Shown: positions 35,280 through 45,212, counted from the first letter of the stretch. The stretch is 63,635 nt of DNA from Bacteroidaceae bacterium (GCA_017522915.1 JAFWXX010000025.1:1-63635), one strand, 5' to 3'. Notes: a model not told the origin generated them from the sequence alone. A program made the numbers and translations.

Positions 35280-36713
35280 ATGAAACTTAAAGACATTATT
35301 CTTTTTATTGTTTTGTTGCCGTCGGTAAGCTTTGCCGTTACAGATACCCTGCGTCTTACGCTCGATGAGGCGATAGAGATTGCGCAGAGCCGCTCTTCCG
35401 ATGCTAAGGTTGCAAGGCACACTTTCCTGGCTGCTGAATGGAGCTACAAATTCCACAAGGCAAACTATCTCCCGACGCTAACGTTTACCTCTGGGCCGAG
35501 TCTCAACAGAGTGATAAGCAAAATTACACAGCCCGATGGTACAAGCCTCTTTGTGGAGCAGAATCAGCTGAGTACGAATGCAACACTGAGTCTTACGCAG
35601 AATGTACCGTTCACAGGAGGGCAGCTTTTTCTCAAAAGTTCACTGTTGCGGCAGGATGAGTTCGCAAACGGCAGTGTTGCATACAACTCGCAGCCGGTGA
35701 TTATCGGTTACCAACAGACATTGTTCGGTTACAATTCTCTGAAATGGGACAAACGCATCGAACCGGTACGTTACGATGCAGCCAAGAAAAGTTATGACGA
35801 GAGCATGGAGCTTATTGCCTCACGCACGGTATCCTTTTTTTTCAATGTGGCACAGGCGCAGAGCGTATATGAAATAGCGATGTACAACTCTGCTTCGGCC
35901 GACACATTGAGCCGATATGCCCGTGGACGTTATAATATCGGTACGATAACAGAGAACGAAATGCTTCAACTTGAACTCAACAGGATTACTGCCGAGACAA
36001 ATGTATTGGATGCACGTAACCTGCTCGATGATGCCGTACAGAGCCTTCGCTCTTATCTGGCTCTCGACAATGACATCATAATAGAAGTTGAGGCTGATAC
36101 CAAGACTCCTGCTTGCAAAGCCGATGCCGAGAAGGCCATCCGTCTTGCATATGAACATAACCCGACACCGATGGAATATAAGATTGCCGCTCTTTCAAGT
36201 CACAGCAATCTTGCCCAGGCAAAGGCTGCTTCGGGATTGAAGGCCGATCTCTACATACAGTTCGGACTTTCGCAGACAGCAAGGAACCTGCACGACAGTT
36301 ACCGTTCGCCTCTCGACCAGCAATATGTTAGTATAGGACTGACGCTCCCGATTCTCGATTGGGGACGCGGCAAAGGAAGAGTAAGGATTGCAGAGTCTAA
36401 CGTGAATCTTGTGGAGACGCAGGTTGAACAGGCATACAAGGATTTCGAGAACAATATCATCAAGATGGTGCGCCAGTTCAATCTGCAGGCTCATCGTGTA
36501 GAGAGTGCCGAAAAAACAGCCTCTTTGGCGCAAAGGCGTTATGAGGTCGCGCGGCACCTCTATCTTCAAGGCAAGTCAACGATACTTGACCTCAATACGG
36601 CTACGCAGGAGAAAGACTATGCTCGCCGTAGCCACATAAATGCCATTGCCACCTTCTGGGAACTTTACTATGGACTGCGTAGCCTGACCGGCGGTAAAAT
36701 ATTTACGGAATAA
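35280..36713 (+). CDS. TolC-family outer membrane efflux protein
   Basis: This 477-residue protein has a signal peptide at 1-19 (ending VSFA). Two OEP repeats follow, with the family pattern LRLTLDEAIEIAQSRSSDAK near residue 25 and a long helical C-terminal repeat (KTASLAQRRYEVARHLYLQG, then LDLNTATQEKDYARR). It forms the outer membrane channel of the exporter encoded by the next three genes. Start ATG 35280 is preferred because the open frame upstream only crosses the regulatory region and the divergent gene. Controlled by the sigma-54 promoter at 35231. Confidence 0.93.
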   Translation: MKLKDIILFIVLLPSVSFAVTDTLRLTLDEAIEIAQSRSSDAKVARHTFLAAEWSYKFHKANYLPTLTFTSGPSLNRVISKITQPDGTSLFVEQNQLSTNATLSLTQNVPFTGGQLFLKSSLLRQDEFANGSVAYNSQPVIIGYQQTLFGYNSLKWDKRIEPVRYDAAKKSYDESMELIASRTVSFFFNVAQAQSVYEIAMYNSASADTLSRYARGRYNIGTITENEMLQLELNRITAETNVLDARNLLDDAVQSLRSYLALDNDIIIEVEADTKTPACKADAEKAIRLAYEHNPTPMEYKIAALSSHSNLAQAKAASGLKADLYIQFGLSQTARNLHDSYRSPLDQQYVSIGLTLPILDWGRGKGRVRIAESNVNLVETQVEQAYKDFENNIIKMVRQFNLQAHRVESAEKTASLAQRRYEVARHLYLQGKSTILDLNTATQEKDYARRSHINAIATFWELYYGLRSLTGGKIFTE

Positions 36714-36733
36714 CAAAAGCAAACAATATTATT

Positions 36734-37984
36734 ATGGATATACAATTAAAGAGACGGCCATGGTACATACGCCACAAGTATTACCTTCTGCTTGGAATAG
36801 CAATTGCTGCAATAACAGTAATAAACATTATTATAATGACAGGGCCCAGCACGCACATTGTAGAGAGTGATGATATAGAGTATGCCGAGGCAAAAAACGG
36901 CGATTTTCTTGAATATATTGATGTCGAAGGTGTTGTACAGCCTATACTAAACATAAAGGTAAGCAGCGGTGAAGGCGGCTATGTTTCCCGTGTCGTGGCA
37001 AGCGACGGTGCAATGCTTGAGGCCGGGGATACAATTGTAGTTCTTGAGAATCCGGAACTGTTGAGGGAGATTGATGAATTGCGCCTGATGTGGCTGAAAC
37101 AGCAGAAGAACTACCGTTTGCAGCAGTATCAGATGGAACAGAAAAGCCTGACACTCCGCCAGCAGATGCTTCAGGCTGAGTATGAGATTTCCCGCCTTAC
37201 GAAGAGCTATATCCTTGATAAGGAGGAGGCGAAGATGGGAATCAAGAGCAAGGCGCAACTGGAGGTGGCTGAGGATGAATATCTCTACAACATCGAACGT
37301 ACACGTCTTACTCTTGAGAGTCTGCGTCACGACTCCATTATGAATATCATACAGCGTTCACTGCTCGACAATGAGCTGCATGAGAGCCATCGCAAGTATG
37401 AGCGTGCGTGCAGCCGTCTTGACAAACTTGTAGTTACAACCCCTGCAAAAGGTCAGTTGGGTTATCTGGCTGCTACTCCTGGACAGCGCGTGTCGGCCGG
37501 CGAGCGTGTAGCCGAAGTCAATATACTCGATAATTTCAAGGTTCAGGCATTGCTCAGCGAATACTATATCGACCGCATAACAGCAGGATTGCCGGCTACG
37601 GTCGTGTATCAGGAGAAGAAGTTCCCGTTGAAAATATCAAAGGTAGTTCCTGAGGTCAAGGAGCGTACGTTCGAGATAGAACTGGTGTTTACCGGGGAAA
37701 AACCTGAAAATGCGCACATAGGCAAAAGTTACCGTCTCCAGATTGAGCTCGGAAAGCCCGAAAAGTGCTTGACCATTCCTCGTGACAAGTTCTTCAATAC
37801 ATCGTCCGGACATTACGTCTATCGTCTGAGTGAGTCGGGAGGAAGTGCTGTACGTACCCCGATAACAATCGGCCGGCAGAATCCCAAGCAGTTTGAGGTT
37901 GTCGAAGGCCTGCAGCCCGGAGACCGCATTATAATATCGGACTACAGCGAGTTCGGAGATGTCGAAAGAATCATACTGAAATAA
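36734..37984 (+). CDS. HlyD/MacA-type periplasmic adaptor protein
   Basis: This 416-residue protein has a short cytoplasmic N-terminus, one membrane helix (about 16-36), a lipoyl/barrel-sandwich segment (EGVVQPILNIKVSSGEGGYV), and a long coiled-coil hairpin (about 115-220; rich in Q, E, L and K). It then returns to the lipoyl domain (TTPAKGQLGYLAATPGQRVS) and a beta-barrel and membrane-proximal domain ending GDRIIISDYSEFGDVERI. It bridges the permease and TolC. It lies 20 bp after tolC. The domain order is that of MacA-like adaptors. Confidence 0.9.
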   Translation: MDIQLKRRPWYIRHKYYLLLGIAIAAITVINIIIMTGPSTHIVESDDIEYAEAKNGDFLEYIDVEGVVQPILNIKVSSGEGGYVSRVVASDGAMLEAGDTIVVLENPELLREIDELRLMWLKQQKNYRLQQYQMEQKSLTLRQQMLQAEYEISRLTKSYILDKEEAKMGIKSKAQLEVAEDEYLYNIERTRLTLESLRHDSIMNIIQRSLLDNELHESHRKYERACSRLDKLVVTTPAKGQLGYLAATPGQRVSAGERVAEVNILDNFKVQALLSEYYIDRITAGLPATVVYQEKKFPLKISKVVPEVKERTFEIELVFTGEKPENAHIGKSYRLQIELGKPEKCLTIPRDKFFNTSSGHYVYRLSESGGSAVRTPITIGRQNPKQFEVVEGLQPGDRIIISDYSEFGDVERIILK

Positions 37985-38069
37985 AACAACGCAGTGATGA
38001 GGGTATTAAAAAGACAAATCAACAATAATATATGGCAATAGAACTACTTTTAATAAATTTGTAACAGAT

Positions 38070-38753
38070 ATGGAAAAAATCATCAAGACAGAAAACATCA
38101 GGAAAGTATTCCGCACCGAGGATGTAGAGACCTGGGCTTTGAATGGAGTTGACATTGAAATCAATGAGGGCGAGTTTGTCGCGATAATGGGTCCGTCGGG
38201 ATGCGGAAAATCCACTCTGCTGAATATTCTCGGCCTGCTCGATAATCCCAGCGAAGGCAGTTATCTGCTCAACGGTACCGATGTCACTCTCTTTACCGAG
38301 GACAACCGCACAACACTGCGCAAAGGAGTGATAGGATTTGTATTCCAGAGCTTCAACCTGATCGATGACCTCAATGTCTATGAGAACATAGAACTTCCTC
38401 TGCTGTACATGGGTATTCCCCGCAAAGAACGCAAGCGCAGAGTGGAGGACGCAATGAGGCGCATGGATATAACCCACCGTGCAGGACACTTTCCGCAGCA
38501 GCTGTCGGGTGGACAGCAACAACGTGTGGCAATAGCGCGTGCAGTTGTGGCAACCCCTAAGATTATATTTGCCGATGAGCCTACAGGCAACCTCGATTCA
38601 AAGAACGGTATTGAGGTCATGGAGCTGCTCAAGCAACTCAATAGCGAGGGAACGACAATCGTAATGGTTACACACTCGCAGCGTGATGCCTCATACGCCA
38701 AGCGTGTCATAAACCTCTTCGACGGACAGGTCACTGCCGAGATTCATCAATAA
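38070..38753 (+). CDS. MacB-like ABC transporter ATP-binding protein
   Basis: This 227-residue ATPase has Walker A GPSGCGKST (41-49), Q-loop FVFQSFNLIDDL, signature LSGGQQQRVAIARA, Walker B IIFADEPTGNLDS and the H-loop MVTHSQ. The LolD/MacB-type pattern (short, exporter with FtsX permease) fits its place between an adaptor and an FtsX permease. The 85-bp gap before it holds no obvious terminator, so it stays in the operon. It powers mechanotransmission by the permease rather than classical import. Confidence 0.95.
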   Translation: MEKIIKTENIRKVFRTEDVETWALNGVDIEINEGEFVAIMGPSGCGKSTLLNILGLLDNPSEGSYLLNGTDVTLFTEDNRTTLRKGVIGFVFQSFNLIDDLNVYENIELPLLYMGIPRKERKRRVEDAMRRMDITHRAGHFPQQLSGGQQQRVAIARAVVATPKIIFADEPTGNLDSKNGIEVMELLKQLNSEGTTIVMVTHSQRDASYAKRVINLFDGQVTAEIHQ

Positions 38754-38772
38754 CCCGCAAACAGAGTCAATT

Positions 38773-41091
38773 ATGTTGTTACACTATATGAAAATGGCAG
38801 TGAGACAGCTGCTCAAATATAAATTCCAGACATTTGTGTCTATGCTATGTATGGGCATAGGACTAACAATCAACGGATATATAAAGCTTGTGCTTGACGC
38901 TGAGTTTGGCGGGCCGCGTGATGAGATAAGGCTGTATATTACCGATGCCTCGCAGAGTGCCGGAGAATACGGACAACTTGAAGAAAAGAGAGTGGAGGGA
39001 ATAGAAAACCTGCGTGCCGCGACGGTAAGACCTCATCAGGCAAATGCCTTCGTTGAGGGTAAACCGGAACTGCCTTATGAAGTCAATGTGTTTGGAATGA
39101 CACCAGACCTTTTCAGACACTCGTTGTCGTCGAGTATGGAACGGCATTTCAAGATAATGGCCGGGCGTGATTCAATAGGCAGGAATGAGGTGCTTGTGAG
39201 CAATGGACTCGCTAAAAGGATATACGGTAAGGAGAGTGCAATAGGCAAAAGCATTACACTTGTAGCCGATGCCGGTGGCGAGAACGATTATACAGGATGC
39301 TCCTACCGCATAGCGGGTATTCTGAATACCGGTGATGACAGTGAGCAGTATGTATATGCTCCTTTGGTATATAATGCCGACGTTGTGAAAATTTTTGCAA
39401 ATATTGCCGATGGATATACGGCAAAGGAGGTGCAGCATGCATTGAACAATGCCGGCCTGAAAACGCCGGATAACGGTACGCCCATCTCTTTCGCAGTAAT
39501 AGAACCTAATGTGATGCACGTTGAGGAAATCCTGGCATACATTGTCGTGACAATTTTCTCATGGCTTATATTCCTCATAGGCTTTATAACATTCATGAAA
39601 TTCATGATACAGATGTTCTACACGCGGCAACGCGAGCTTGCCTTGCGCAAATGCGTAGGCTCAAAGAACAAAGGTCTTTATATGATGCTTGCCAGTGAGG
39701 TCACCGCAATGCTTGCTTGTGCGTTTGCAGTGTCATGCATAACATCCGAAGTGTCGTTCAACTATATCTCCTACATGCATTTCGGGTATCTTTTTAGCTT
39801 CTCTTCGCTGATTGTCGCGCAGTTTGAGACAACGCTCATAGCATTTGCGATATCTCTTGTTGTGATACTTTTCCCTATAATGAGACTGCGCAAGGTGGAT
39901 ATGAAAGGGGCAATGCTCCGTCGCCGTCAGGGAAAGAAAATGAAGAACGCAATGCTTGCACTGCAGTTTGCAATATCAATAACATTCCTTGTTTTGTTGG
40001 GAGTAGTGCTTCTCATTGCTGAATATGATATAGGCTGGTTGCCCGATAAGCTCTCGGCCAGTGAGCAGCGGAGAATAATAAGTCTGCACACAATGAAGTT
40101 TGGCTGGGATGAGATAAGGAGTGGAATTGAGAAACACCCCATGGTTGAGGAGTATGTATATTGCAATAATGAGAACAGAAGCTCCGGTTCATTCTCGTAT
40201 CATACCTGTATAGTGGGTAACGATACTGTATATTCCGGAATTCTGGCACACGGTGACCCGCGTTATTTTGAGTTCTTCAATATCTCAATGGAGGGTAAGG
40301 TTGTGGCTCCCGATGAAGGCAACTATGTATATGTTGACAGAATACTCTATGAAAGATTGCGGCAGAATCCGGAGTTTGACGGTACAGTGACACTCAGTTT
40401 CAACAGTTTCGGCAAATACCAGATTGCTGGTGTCGTACAAGAGGATATATATGCCAAGGAACGTATCGCTTATGTCGATCACATCGGTGAATGTCCAATA
40501 GTTGGCTTCGTGTTCCTTGTTGACAGCTCTTATGATACATACTATTATCGCATAAAGGAAAGGTACACAACCGATGAGGCAAAGGATGCCTTTGAAACTA
40601 TAATGCGTAAACATGTGCCTGAGAGCCTGGATGTGAGAGAGAATATACATACTCTCTATGAAGAACATATGGATAGGTATAAGGAACTGTATGGTTTGGT
40701 GAACCTTATGTATATGCTGGTGTTCGTGTGTCTGTTGGTAGTTGTCCTCAGTGTCTATTCATCAATTTCGCTTGATGCCGCCACTCGGCAGAAGGATATC
40801 GCAATAAGAAAGATAAACGGTGCCCGGAGCCTTGACATCATAAGGCATTTCATTGCACCTTACCTGATAAACTACACAGTCACATTTGTTGTGGTATATC
40901 CGTTCTTGGGATGGTTATTGCTGTTGCGGATGTTGAATGGTAATGGAAACCGCCTTACTTCAACAACGGAGATTATGCTTTATGGTGTTTTGATATATCT
41001 TCTCACTGTGGGGCTGTTAGTGCTGACTACATGGGGCAAGATACGTGCTATAATGAAAGTCAATCCTGCAGAAGTAGTGAGACGTGAGTAA
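38773..41091 (+). CDS. FtsX/MacB-type ABC permease, tandem
   Basis: This 772-residue permease has two FtsX-like halves. Each has a periplasmic domain of about 200 residues followed by membrane helices. The first half has a three-helix FtsX block around 255-380 (including the common coupling stretch RQRELALRKCVGSKNKGLY). A second N-terminal-type helix occurs near 395-415, and a final FtsX block runs to the end (RQKDIAIRKINGARSLDIIR, then MKVNPAEVVRRE). It lies 20 bp after the ATPase gene and is the last gene of the operon. The exported substrate (peptide, lipid or antibiotic) is unknown. Confidence 0.9.
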   Translation: MLLHYMKMAVRQLLKYKFQTFVSMLCMGIGLTINGYIKLVLDAEFGGPRDEIRLYITDASQSAGEYGQLEEKRVEGIENLRAATVRPHQANAFVEGKPELPYEVNVFGMTPDLFRHSLSSSMERHFKIMAGRDSIGRNEVLVSNGLAKRIYGKESAIGKSITLVADAGGENDYTGCSYRIAGILNTGDDSEQYVYAPLVYNADVVKIFANIADGYTAKEVQHALNNAGLKTPDNGTPISFAVIEPNVMHVEEILAYIVVTIFSWLIFLIGFITFMKFMIQMFYTRQRELALRKCVGSKNKGLYMMLASEVTAMLACAFAVSCITSEVSFNYISYMHFGYLFSFSSLIVAQFETTLIAFAISLVVILFPIMRLRKVDMKGAMLRRRQGKKMKNAMLALQFAISITFLVLLGVVLLIAEYDIGWLPDKLSASEQRRIISLHTMKFGWDEIRSGIEKHPMVEEYVYCNNENRSSGSFSYHTCIVGNDTVYSGILAHGDPRYFEFFNISMEGKVVAPDEGNYVYVDRILYERLRQNPEFDGTVTLSFNSFGKYQIAGVVQEDIYAKERIAYVDHIGECPIVGFVFLVDSSYDTYYYRIKERYTTDEAKDAFETIMRKHVPESLDVRENIHTLYEEHMDRYKELYGLVNLMYMLVFVCLLVVVLSVYSSISLDAATRQKDIAIRKINGARSLDIIRHFIAPYLINYTVTFVVVYPFLGWLLLLRMLNGNGNRLTSTTEIMLYGVLIYLLTVGLLVLTTWGKIRAIMKVNPAEVVRRE

Positions 41092-41137
41092 ACATCCTGT
41101 AACAAGCAACAGAATTCCTCTTTTCATCAGGTCCTGA

Positions 41138-41183
41138 ATAACAGGCGGGCGACTGACATTGATTTCAGTCGCCCGCCTGTTAT
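41138..41183. terminator. Bidirectional terminator between efflux operon and MFS gene
   Basis: Arms 41138-41156 and 41165-41183 pair perfectly over 19 bp with an 8-base loop (core CAGGCGGGCGACTGA). It sits between convergent genes. Confidence 0.88.
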
Positions 41184-41201
41184 ATGATGTCAAGTCGTTT
41201 T

Positions 41202-42713
41202 TTATTTCTCGTTCTTCTCTTCAAGACCGTAGTTGTACTTCTTGTCGGCCTTCAGGAGCAACAATGAGATAATCACTGCTATTACACCGAATCCGGCGAA
41301 TATTGCCATTGGAAGGGTGTAGTCTGTCGTGCCGTTTGATGTACAGCTCTGGATGACGTTGCCGATGAGTACAGGAACCATTGACAAACCGATATTCTGT
41401 ATGTAGAATATGATTGCGTATGCAGAGCCCAGCTGCTTCATCGGGATAATCTTGGGGACTGAAGGCCACATAGCCGATGGAACGAGCGAGAATGCGATAC
41501 CTAACAATATCATTACAATCACTGCGAACCACCAGATGTTCATCACCGGCAGGGCAAACAGTACATGTACAATGGTCAGCAGCGAAGAGCCGATGAGCAT
41601 CAGGGTTGCTCCCTTGCCCATCTTGTCATACATTGAACCGAACAGCGGTGTCAGCAGTATGGTGCCGAAAGGCAGGAGTCCCGGAATCATACCGGCAACG
41701 TCGGGGCTTACATTGTATTTGATAATCATGAGGTTTGTCGCAAACTTAAGGAATGGGAACACCGCTGAGTAGAACATGAGGCAAAGCAGGGTGATGAGCC
41801 AGAATCCCTTGTTGCAGAAGATGACCTTGAGGTCGCTCATCTTGAACTGCTCCTCGCTCTCTGCTGTATTGTCGGCAGTTGTTGCCGATGCATCGAGTTT
41901 CTTGTCCATTACGCAATATACAATGTATGAAAGCATGCCGATACACAATGCCGATGCTCCAATCATTACCGGTGCCGAAACAATGCCGAAGTACTGTGCG
42001 ACCGGCAGTGCAAAGAAAAGTGCGCATGCTGTTCCCACACGTGCGAGTGCTACCTGCAATCCCATTGCAAGCGCAAGTTCATGTCCGGTGAACCACTTTG
42101 CAATAACCTTTGTCACGGTGATGCCGGCAATCTCGCAACCCATTCCGTATATGGCGAAGCCGAGGCATGCAACAGCAACCTGTGACGGCAACCCTGCAAT
42201 CTCGCCTGTGAACGTGCTGTTTACCGCATACCATTTGATGGCTGCACCGGCGAACATGAGTGCGGTACTCATCAATCCGGTGAAGCGTACACCCATCTTG
42301 TCGAGGATGATACCGCCGAAGAATAGCATCAGCAGGAATACGTTTATGTAGCCGTATGCACCGGAGAATACTCCGTAGTCGTCGCTTCCCCATCCAAGGC
42401 CGTTTATTGTAGAGTCAACTTTGACGGTCTCTTCTGTACCTGCATTGTTGATTGTGTAAGCGTTGCCCGCAACAATCTCCTCTTCCGATGCGATTGCTGT
42501 TGTGCTCACCTTCATCAACGAGTCGGCCGACAGATAGGTGCCGTTGTCGAAATACACTAGCTTGCCCTTTGTGGTTAGGGGTGCTTCAAGCGGGCCCATT
42601 ACATCGGTGAAGAAGTAGGCCATCATCATTGTGAGCGATACGATAATCAGCGCGGTCCAGCGTGCTGCCTTTGAATCGTTCAGCCTTTTCTGTAACTTTT
42701 GTGTTGTTGTCAT
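41202..42713 (-). CDS. Major facilitator superfamily transporter with large first periplasmic loop
   Basis: This 503-residue transporter has about twelve membrane helices. The MFS loop motif after helix 2 is G-x-x-L-D-K-M-G-V-R (seen as GGIILDKMGVRF). Unusually, about 75 residues of polar sequence (about 40-112, from GPLEAPLTTKGKL to STINGLGWGSDDYG) separate helices 1 and 2 on the periplasmic side. Start ATG 42713 is preferred because upstream codons to 42776 are low-complexity Lys/Asn and lie in the gap after the peptidase. It is co-transcribed with the S9 peptidase upstream, suggesting uptake or export of peptides or amino acids released by it. Confidence 0.87.
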   Translation of the reverse strand: MTTTQKLQKRLNDSKAARWTALIIVSLTMMMAYFFTDVMGPLEAPLTTKGKLVYFDNGTYLSADSLMKVSTTAIASEEEIVAGNAYTINNAGTEETVKVDSTINGLGWGSDDYGVFSGAYGYINVFLLMLFFGGIILDKMGVRFTGLMSTALMFAGAAIKWYAVNSTFTGEIAGLPSQVAVACLGFAIYGMGCEIAGITVTKVIAKWFTGHELALAMGLQVALARVGTACALFFALPVAQYFGIVSAPVMIGASALCIGMLSYIVYCVMDKKLDASATTADNTAESEEQFKMSDLKVIFCNKGFWLITLLCLMFYSAVFPFLKFATNLMIIKYNVSPDVAGMIPGLLPFGTILLTPLFGSMYDKMGKGATLMLIGSSLLTIVHVLFALPVMNIWWFAVIVMILLGIAFSLVPSAMWPSVPKIIPMKQLGSAYAIIFYIQNIGLSMVPVLIGNVIQSCTSNGTTDYTLPMAIFAGFGVIAVIISLLLLKADKKYNYGLEEKNEK

Positions 42714-42785
42714 AGTAATATTCGAATTTTGTTTCTTGTTCTTTCTCGTTTTTTTCAAGCTTCTGCTTTGCTGCAAGGTGTCCGC

Positions 42786-44930
42786 TTACTTCAGCCACTT
42801 CTCCAGCCATGCGAAGAATGTACGCTGCCAGAGTATGCCGTTCTGTGGCTTCAGCACCCAGTGGTTCTCGTCCGGGAAGAGCAGCAGCTGGGCCGGAACA
42901 CCCCTCAGACGCGCTGCATTGAATGCTGCCATTGACTGTGAAGAGAGTATGCGGTAGTCGCGGTCACCGTGAATGAGCAATATCGGGGTGTCCCATTTGT
43001 CAACGAACCTATGCGGTGAGTTTGCGTATGAACGTTTCACCTCTTCGGTCTGCTCGTAAGGTGCGCCTCCCAAATCCCAATTGGGGAACCAGCTCTCCTC
43101 AGTCTCGTAATACTGCTGTTCCATGTTGAAGAATCCGTCATGGGCAATGAATGCCTTGAAACGCTTCTCGTGGTGGCCGGCGAGCCACATGGCCGAATAT
43201 CCTCCGAAGCTTGCACCAACGCATCCGAGTCTTTCGGTATCAACGTATGGCTCTTTTGCAATGTCATCAATTGCCGCGAGCAGGTCGCTCATGCAGTTTC
43301 CGCCGTAGTTGGTACTGATCTCCATGTTCCAGTCATGTCCGAATCCGGGGAGTCCTCTGCGGTTCGGAGCAATTATTATATATCCGTTGGCTGCCATTAT
43401 CTGGAAGTTCCAGCGGTAGCTCCAGAACTGGCTTACGGGTGATTGCGGGCCACCCTCGCAGAAGAGCAGTGTGGGGTACTTCTTTGCCGGGTCGAAATGA
43501 GGAGGGTATATAACCCATGAGTGAAGCTCTTTGCCGTCAATGCTCTTGCACCATCTTGCTTCTACCTTTCCTATTGCTATCTGGTCGAGAATATGCTTGT
43601 TCTCGTTGGTAATCTGTCTTACCTCGGCACCGGCTTTTGCCTCCATTGTATATATGTCGGCCGGGGCACTCATTGAGACACGTGTCATTATAAGGCTGTC
43701 ATTGCCAAGAAGAGCTACGGAGTTGTAGTCGTGGTTGCCTTCTGTCATCTTTGTCAATTCGCCCTCTGTTGTGATGTTATAGACCTGGGTTGTGCCGTGC
43801 CATGTACCTGTGAAGTAGAGGCTCTTGCTGTCGGGTGCCCAGCAGTAACTGTCAACATTGCTGTCAAATACAGCCTTCTCCTCACCGTTGGGATACTCTG
43901 TAATGTATTTGCGCTCACGGGTCTCAAGGTCCAATATGCTCAAGCGGTTCAAGTCGCTCTCATAGCCGTCATGTTCCATGCTGAGCCACGCAATCATCTT
44001 GCCGTCGGGTGAGAACTGGGGCGCAGTGTCGTATCCGTTGCTCGAACGTGCCTTGTCGAGTTTGCATAGATTCTCGGTGTTTCCGCTCTCCAGGTCGAGC
44101 AGATATATGTCTGTATCAGTGCTTATAGTATATTCGCGTCCGGTCTTCTTGTTGCATGCGTATGCAATCTTCTTGCTGTCATTGCTCCATGCCAGCTGCT
44201 CTACACCGCCGAACGGGCGGTTAGGGCAGTCGTATGCTGTGCCCTCAAGAATATCCTTGCCCTCGTTGATGCTGTTGCCGTCGAACTCTGCAACAAACGG
44301 GTGTGGGGCATCCGTGAGCCACTCGTCCCAATGCTTGTACATAAGTTCGTCAACAACAAATCCCTTTGCCTCCGGGAGGTCGGGGTGAATGTCTGCGGTT
44401 GTCGGTTTTGTCTTTATGCGTTTTACGAGGATTACTCTCTTTTCGTCCGGAGAGAACAGGAAACCCTCTATGTCACTTGTATCGTTTGTAAGCTGCTTGC
44501 GTTCTGTTCCGTCCGGATTCATCTCCCATACCTGGCTGCTTCCGCTTTCATTTGAAAGGAATGCAATCTTTGTCCCGCCTTTTATCCATGCTGCACTGGA
44601 TTCATTTGATGCTGTTGTTGTCAGAAGCGTACCGTTCTTGCCGTCAGCATCCATTATATTGAGTGTATGATGGCTTTTGTTCTTCTCTACGCTATAGTAG
44701 CTTACGCCATAGACAATCCTTTTTGCATCGGGCGAGACGGCAGTCTCGCCAATTCTTCCCATAGCCCATAGTGCTTCAGGTGTCATCAGTCCGCCTTCTA
44801 TCTTTATTCCGGACTTGCCGATAAACTCTGCCGGCCTGTTGTCTGCACTTTCGCAACCACCCGACAAAAGAGTGCCGGCCACACCTGCTATACCTGCTAT
44901 TGTTGCCATAATCAAACTTCTTTTTTTCAT
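42786..44930 (-). CDS. S9 (prolyl oligopeptidase) family lipoprotein peptidase
   Basis: This 714-residue enzyme has a lipoprotein-type signal (LLSGGC, Cys at 26), so it acts in the periplasm or at the surface. The N-terminal part is a beta-propeller with TolB/DPP-type blades (for example GGTKIAFLSNESGSSQVWEM and FSPDGKMIAWLS). The C-terminal alpha/beta-hydrolase has catalytic Ser574 in GASFGGY, Asp about 658 in HGDRDY and His about 690 in DENHW. Family members release dipeptides or process oligopeptides. It is first in an operon with the MFS transporter, 72 bp apart. Confidence 0.93.
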   Translation of the reverse strand: MKKRSLIMATIAGIAGVAGTLLSGGCESADNRPAEFIGKSGIKIEGGLMTPEALWAMGRIGETAVSPDAKRIVYGVSYYSVEKNKSHHTLNIMDADGKNGTLLTTTASNESSAAWIKGGTKIAFLSNESGSSQVWEMNPDGTERKQLTNDTSDIEGFLFSPDEKRVILVKRIKTKPTTADIHPDLPEAKGFVVDELMYKHWDEWLTDAPHPFVAEFDGNSINEGKDILEGTAYDCPNRPFGGVEQLAWSNDSKKIAYACNKKTGREYTISTDTDIYLLDLESGNTENLCKLDKARSSNGYDTAPQFSPDGKMIAWLSMEHDGYESDLNRLSILDLETRERKYITEYPNGEEKAVFDSNVDSYCWAPDSKSLYFTGTWHGTTQVYNITTEGELTKMTEGNHDYNSVALLGNDSLIMTRVSMSAPADIYTMEAKAGAEVRQITNENKHILDQIAIGKVEARWCKSIDGKELHSWVIYPPHFDPAKKYPTLLFCEGGPQSPVSQFWSYRWNFQIMAANGYIIIAPNRRGLPGFGHDWNMEISTNYGGNCMSDLLAAIDDIAKEPYVDTERLGCVGASFGGYSAMWLAGHHEKRFKAFIAHDGFFNMEQQYYETEESWFPNWDLGGAPYEQTEEVKRSYANSPHRFVDKWDTPILLIHGDRDYRILSSQSMAAFNAARLRGVPAQLLLFPDENHWVLKPQNGILWQRTFFAWLEKWLK

Positions 44931-45008
44931 ATTCTTTGGTTTTGGTTTATTTTGTTTGTGTCTATTTGCATAAATATGCGTTTTTGTGCAGTCTATGCAT
45001 AATTGTTG

Positions 45009-45040
45009 CGAATTTACTCATAAATATGTTTTCTTGCAAT
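45009..45040 (-). promoter_or_regulatory. Promoter of the S9 peptidase-MFS operon
   Basis: Minus-strand ATTG (45037-45040), 20 bp, TAAATTCG (45009-45016). The predicted leader is about 70 bases and includes A/T-rich inverted TGCATA sequences. The rest of the 354-bp divergent gap (44931-45284) holds the small lipoprotein's promoter and no other gene. Confidence 0.5.
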
Positions 45041-45204
45041 TAAAGAGTATTAAAATATATCTTTATGTTTCATAACGGCTCTTATGGTCGGGCCCGTTTA
45101 TGTGATTGTATCTGTATAATTCTATTTTTTTGATATTATGCCATTATTTTTCTGTTATTTGTAAAAAAAACCTTGAAAAAGGTTAATAATTAAATAATTT
45201 GTAC

Positions 45205-45212
45205 TACTTTTG
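45205..45212 (+). promoter_or_regulatory. -7 box of the small lipoprotein gene
   Basis: TACTTTTG matches TAnnTTTG; the -33 element is poor. The predicted leader is about 65 bases, long enough to hold structure, but I see no known riboswitch. Confidence 0.5.
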
